Shown here: positions 63,567 to 64,000 of the stretch, one piece after another
How positions within the stretch are numbered: position 1 is the first letter of the stretch
Layout of the letters: each line of letters opens with the position of its first letter
Source of the DNA: Nocardioides sp.
GTDB taxonomy: Bacteria; Actinomycetota; Actinomycetes; Propionibacteriales; Nocardioidaceae
Length of the DNA stretch: 64,000 nucleotides
Reading direction: 5' to 3'
Assembly: GCF_025965415.1 (NCBI RefSeq)
Contig: NZ_JAOPWY010000038.1
Coordinates: 1 to 64,000 of the forward strand
Notes under the pieces: generated by a model
Database searches by the model: none
What the model saw: the letters and a program-made list of their open reading frames with translations, nothing else
What the model was told of the DNA's origin: nothing
Position numbers and translations under genes: made by a program

Positions 63567-64000
63567 GTCCTCGTGCGGCTCCTCGGCCACCGACAGGTGC
63601 GCGCCGCCTCCTCGCGCTGCTCGCGCTGGCTGCCGGGCCGGTGCTGGTGCTCGGCGTGCTCTTCGTGCTGCCGGTGAGCGGCATGGTCGCGGAGGGGTTC
63701 GTCGCCGACGGGCGCTTCGCTCCCGGTGCGGTGCTGGAGGTCCTCGCCCGGCCGCGGGTCCACCGGGTGGCGTGGTTCACCGTGTGGACGGCGGGGGTCG
63801 CGACGCTGCTGGCCGTCGTGCTCGGCCTGCCGGCGGCGTACGCCCTCCACCGGCTCGCGCTGCCCGGGCGGGCCGCGGTGCGCGCGGCGCTCCTGGTGCC
63901 GTTCGTGCTGCCGACGGTCGTCGTCGGGGTCGCCTTCCGCCAGCTGCTCGGGGAGGGCGGGCCGCTCGGCTTCCTGGGCCTGGACGGCACGCCGTTCGCC
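63563..64000 (+). CDS. thiP: thiamine ABC transporter permease, 5' part (runs off window)
   Basis: ATG at 63563 overlaps thiB stop; MSPRAAPRPPTGARRLLALLALAAGPVLVLGVLFVLPVSGMVAEGF... hydrophobic, LVPFVLPTVVVGVAFRQLLG; not in ORF track because open to window end. Confidence 0.88.
   Translation, partial: MSPRAAPRPPTGARRLLALLALAAGPVLVLGVLFVLPVSGMVAEGFVADGRFAPGAVLEVLARPRVHRVAWFTVWTAGVATLLAVVLGLPAAYALHRLALPGRAAVRAALLVPFVLPTVVVGVAFRQLLGEGGPLGFLGLDGTPFA

Noticed and set aside
63553-63990. Minus-strand ORFs 63488..63850 and 63553..63990
   Set aside because: Antisense to thiP, which is open to the window edge and so missing from the track.
1-64000. CRISPR array, tRNA/rRNA genes, transposase, prophage or known defense operon
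   Set aside because: Looked for spaced repeats, tRNA-like cloverleaf/TTCGA signatures and transposase/integrase motifs; none found by eye, although a tool scan would be needed to exclude small elements.

Overview
High-GC actinobacterial (Nocardioides-like, by inference) chromosomal window with dense gene packing and many ATGA/GTGA start-stop overlaps. Left to right it contains: (1) a Ca-binding thrombospondin-type-3 repeat secreted protein running off the left edge on the minus strand, absent from the ORF track; (2) a decayed stretch with frameshifted SLOG/DUF1273-like remnants; (3) a catabolic region (2.8-18.1 kb) with ALDH, Zn-ADH, acyl-CoA synthetase, two tail-to-tail TetR paralogs, DUF485/SSS symporter, thioesterase, CoxG, MBL hydrolase, SDR, enoyl-CoA hydratase and a three-subunit molybdenum hydroxylase, with three near-identical palindromic operators in its three divergent promoter regions; (4) formaldehyde-dehydrogenase-like and other MDR alcohol dehydrogenases; (5) a translationally coupled lipoprotein + WXG-like/propeller-like protein pair; (6) a stress/regulation island (BrkB-like, HAD, three ANTAR proteins, atypical LuxR regulator, F420 LLM enzyme, SigB/F-type sigma factor) with an ADH-HDO(diiron)-CDGSH operon; (7) a polyamine/omega-amino-acid catabolic block; (8) fused isobutyryl-CoA mutase (IcmF), MarR and a BtuF-like protein; (9) a degenerate, truncated ALDH; (10) a TPP riboswitch followed by thiamine ABC transporter genes running off the right edge. 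No rRNA, tRNA, CRISPR array or recognisable transposase was seen. Calls come from reading the sequence and translations only; no database search was run.
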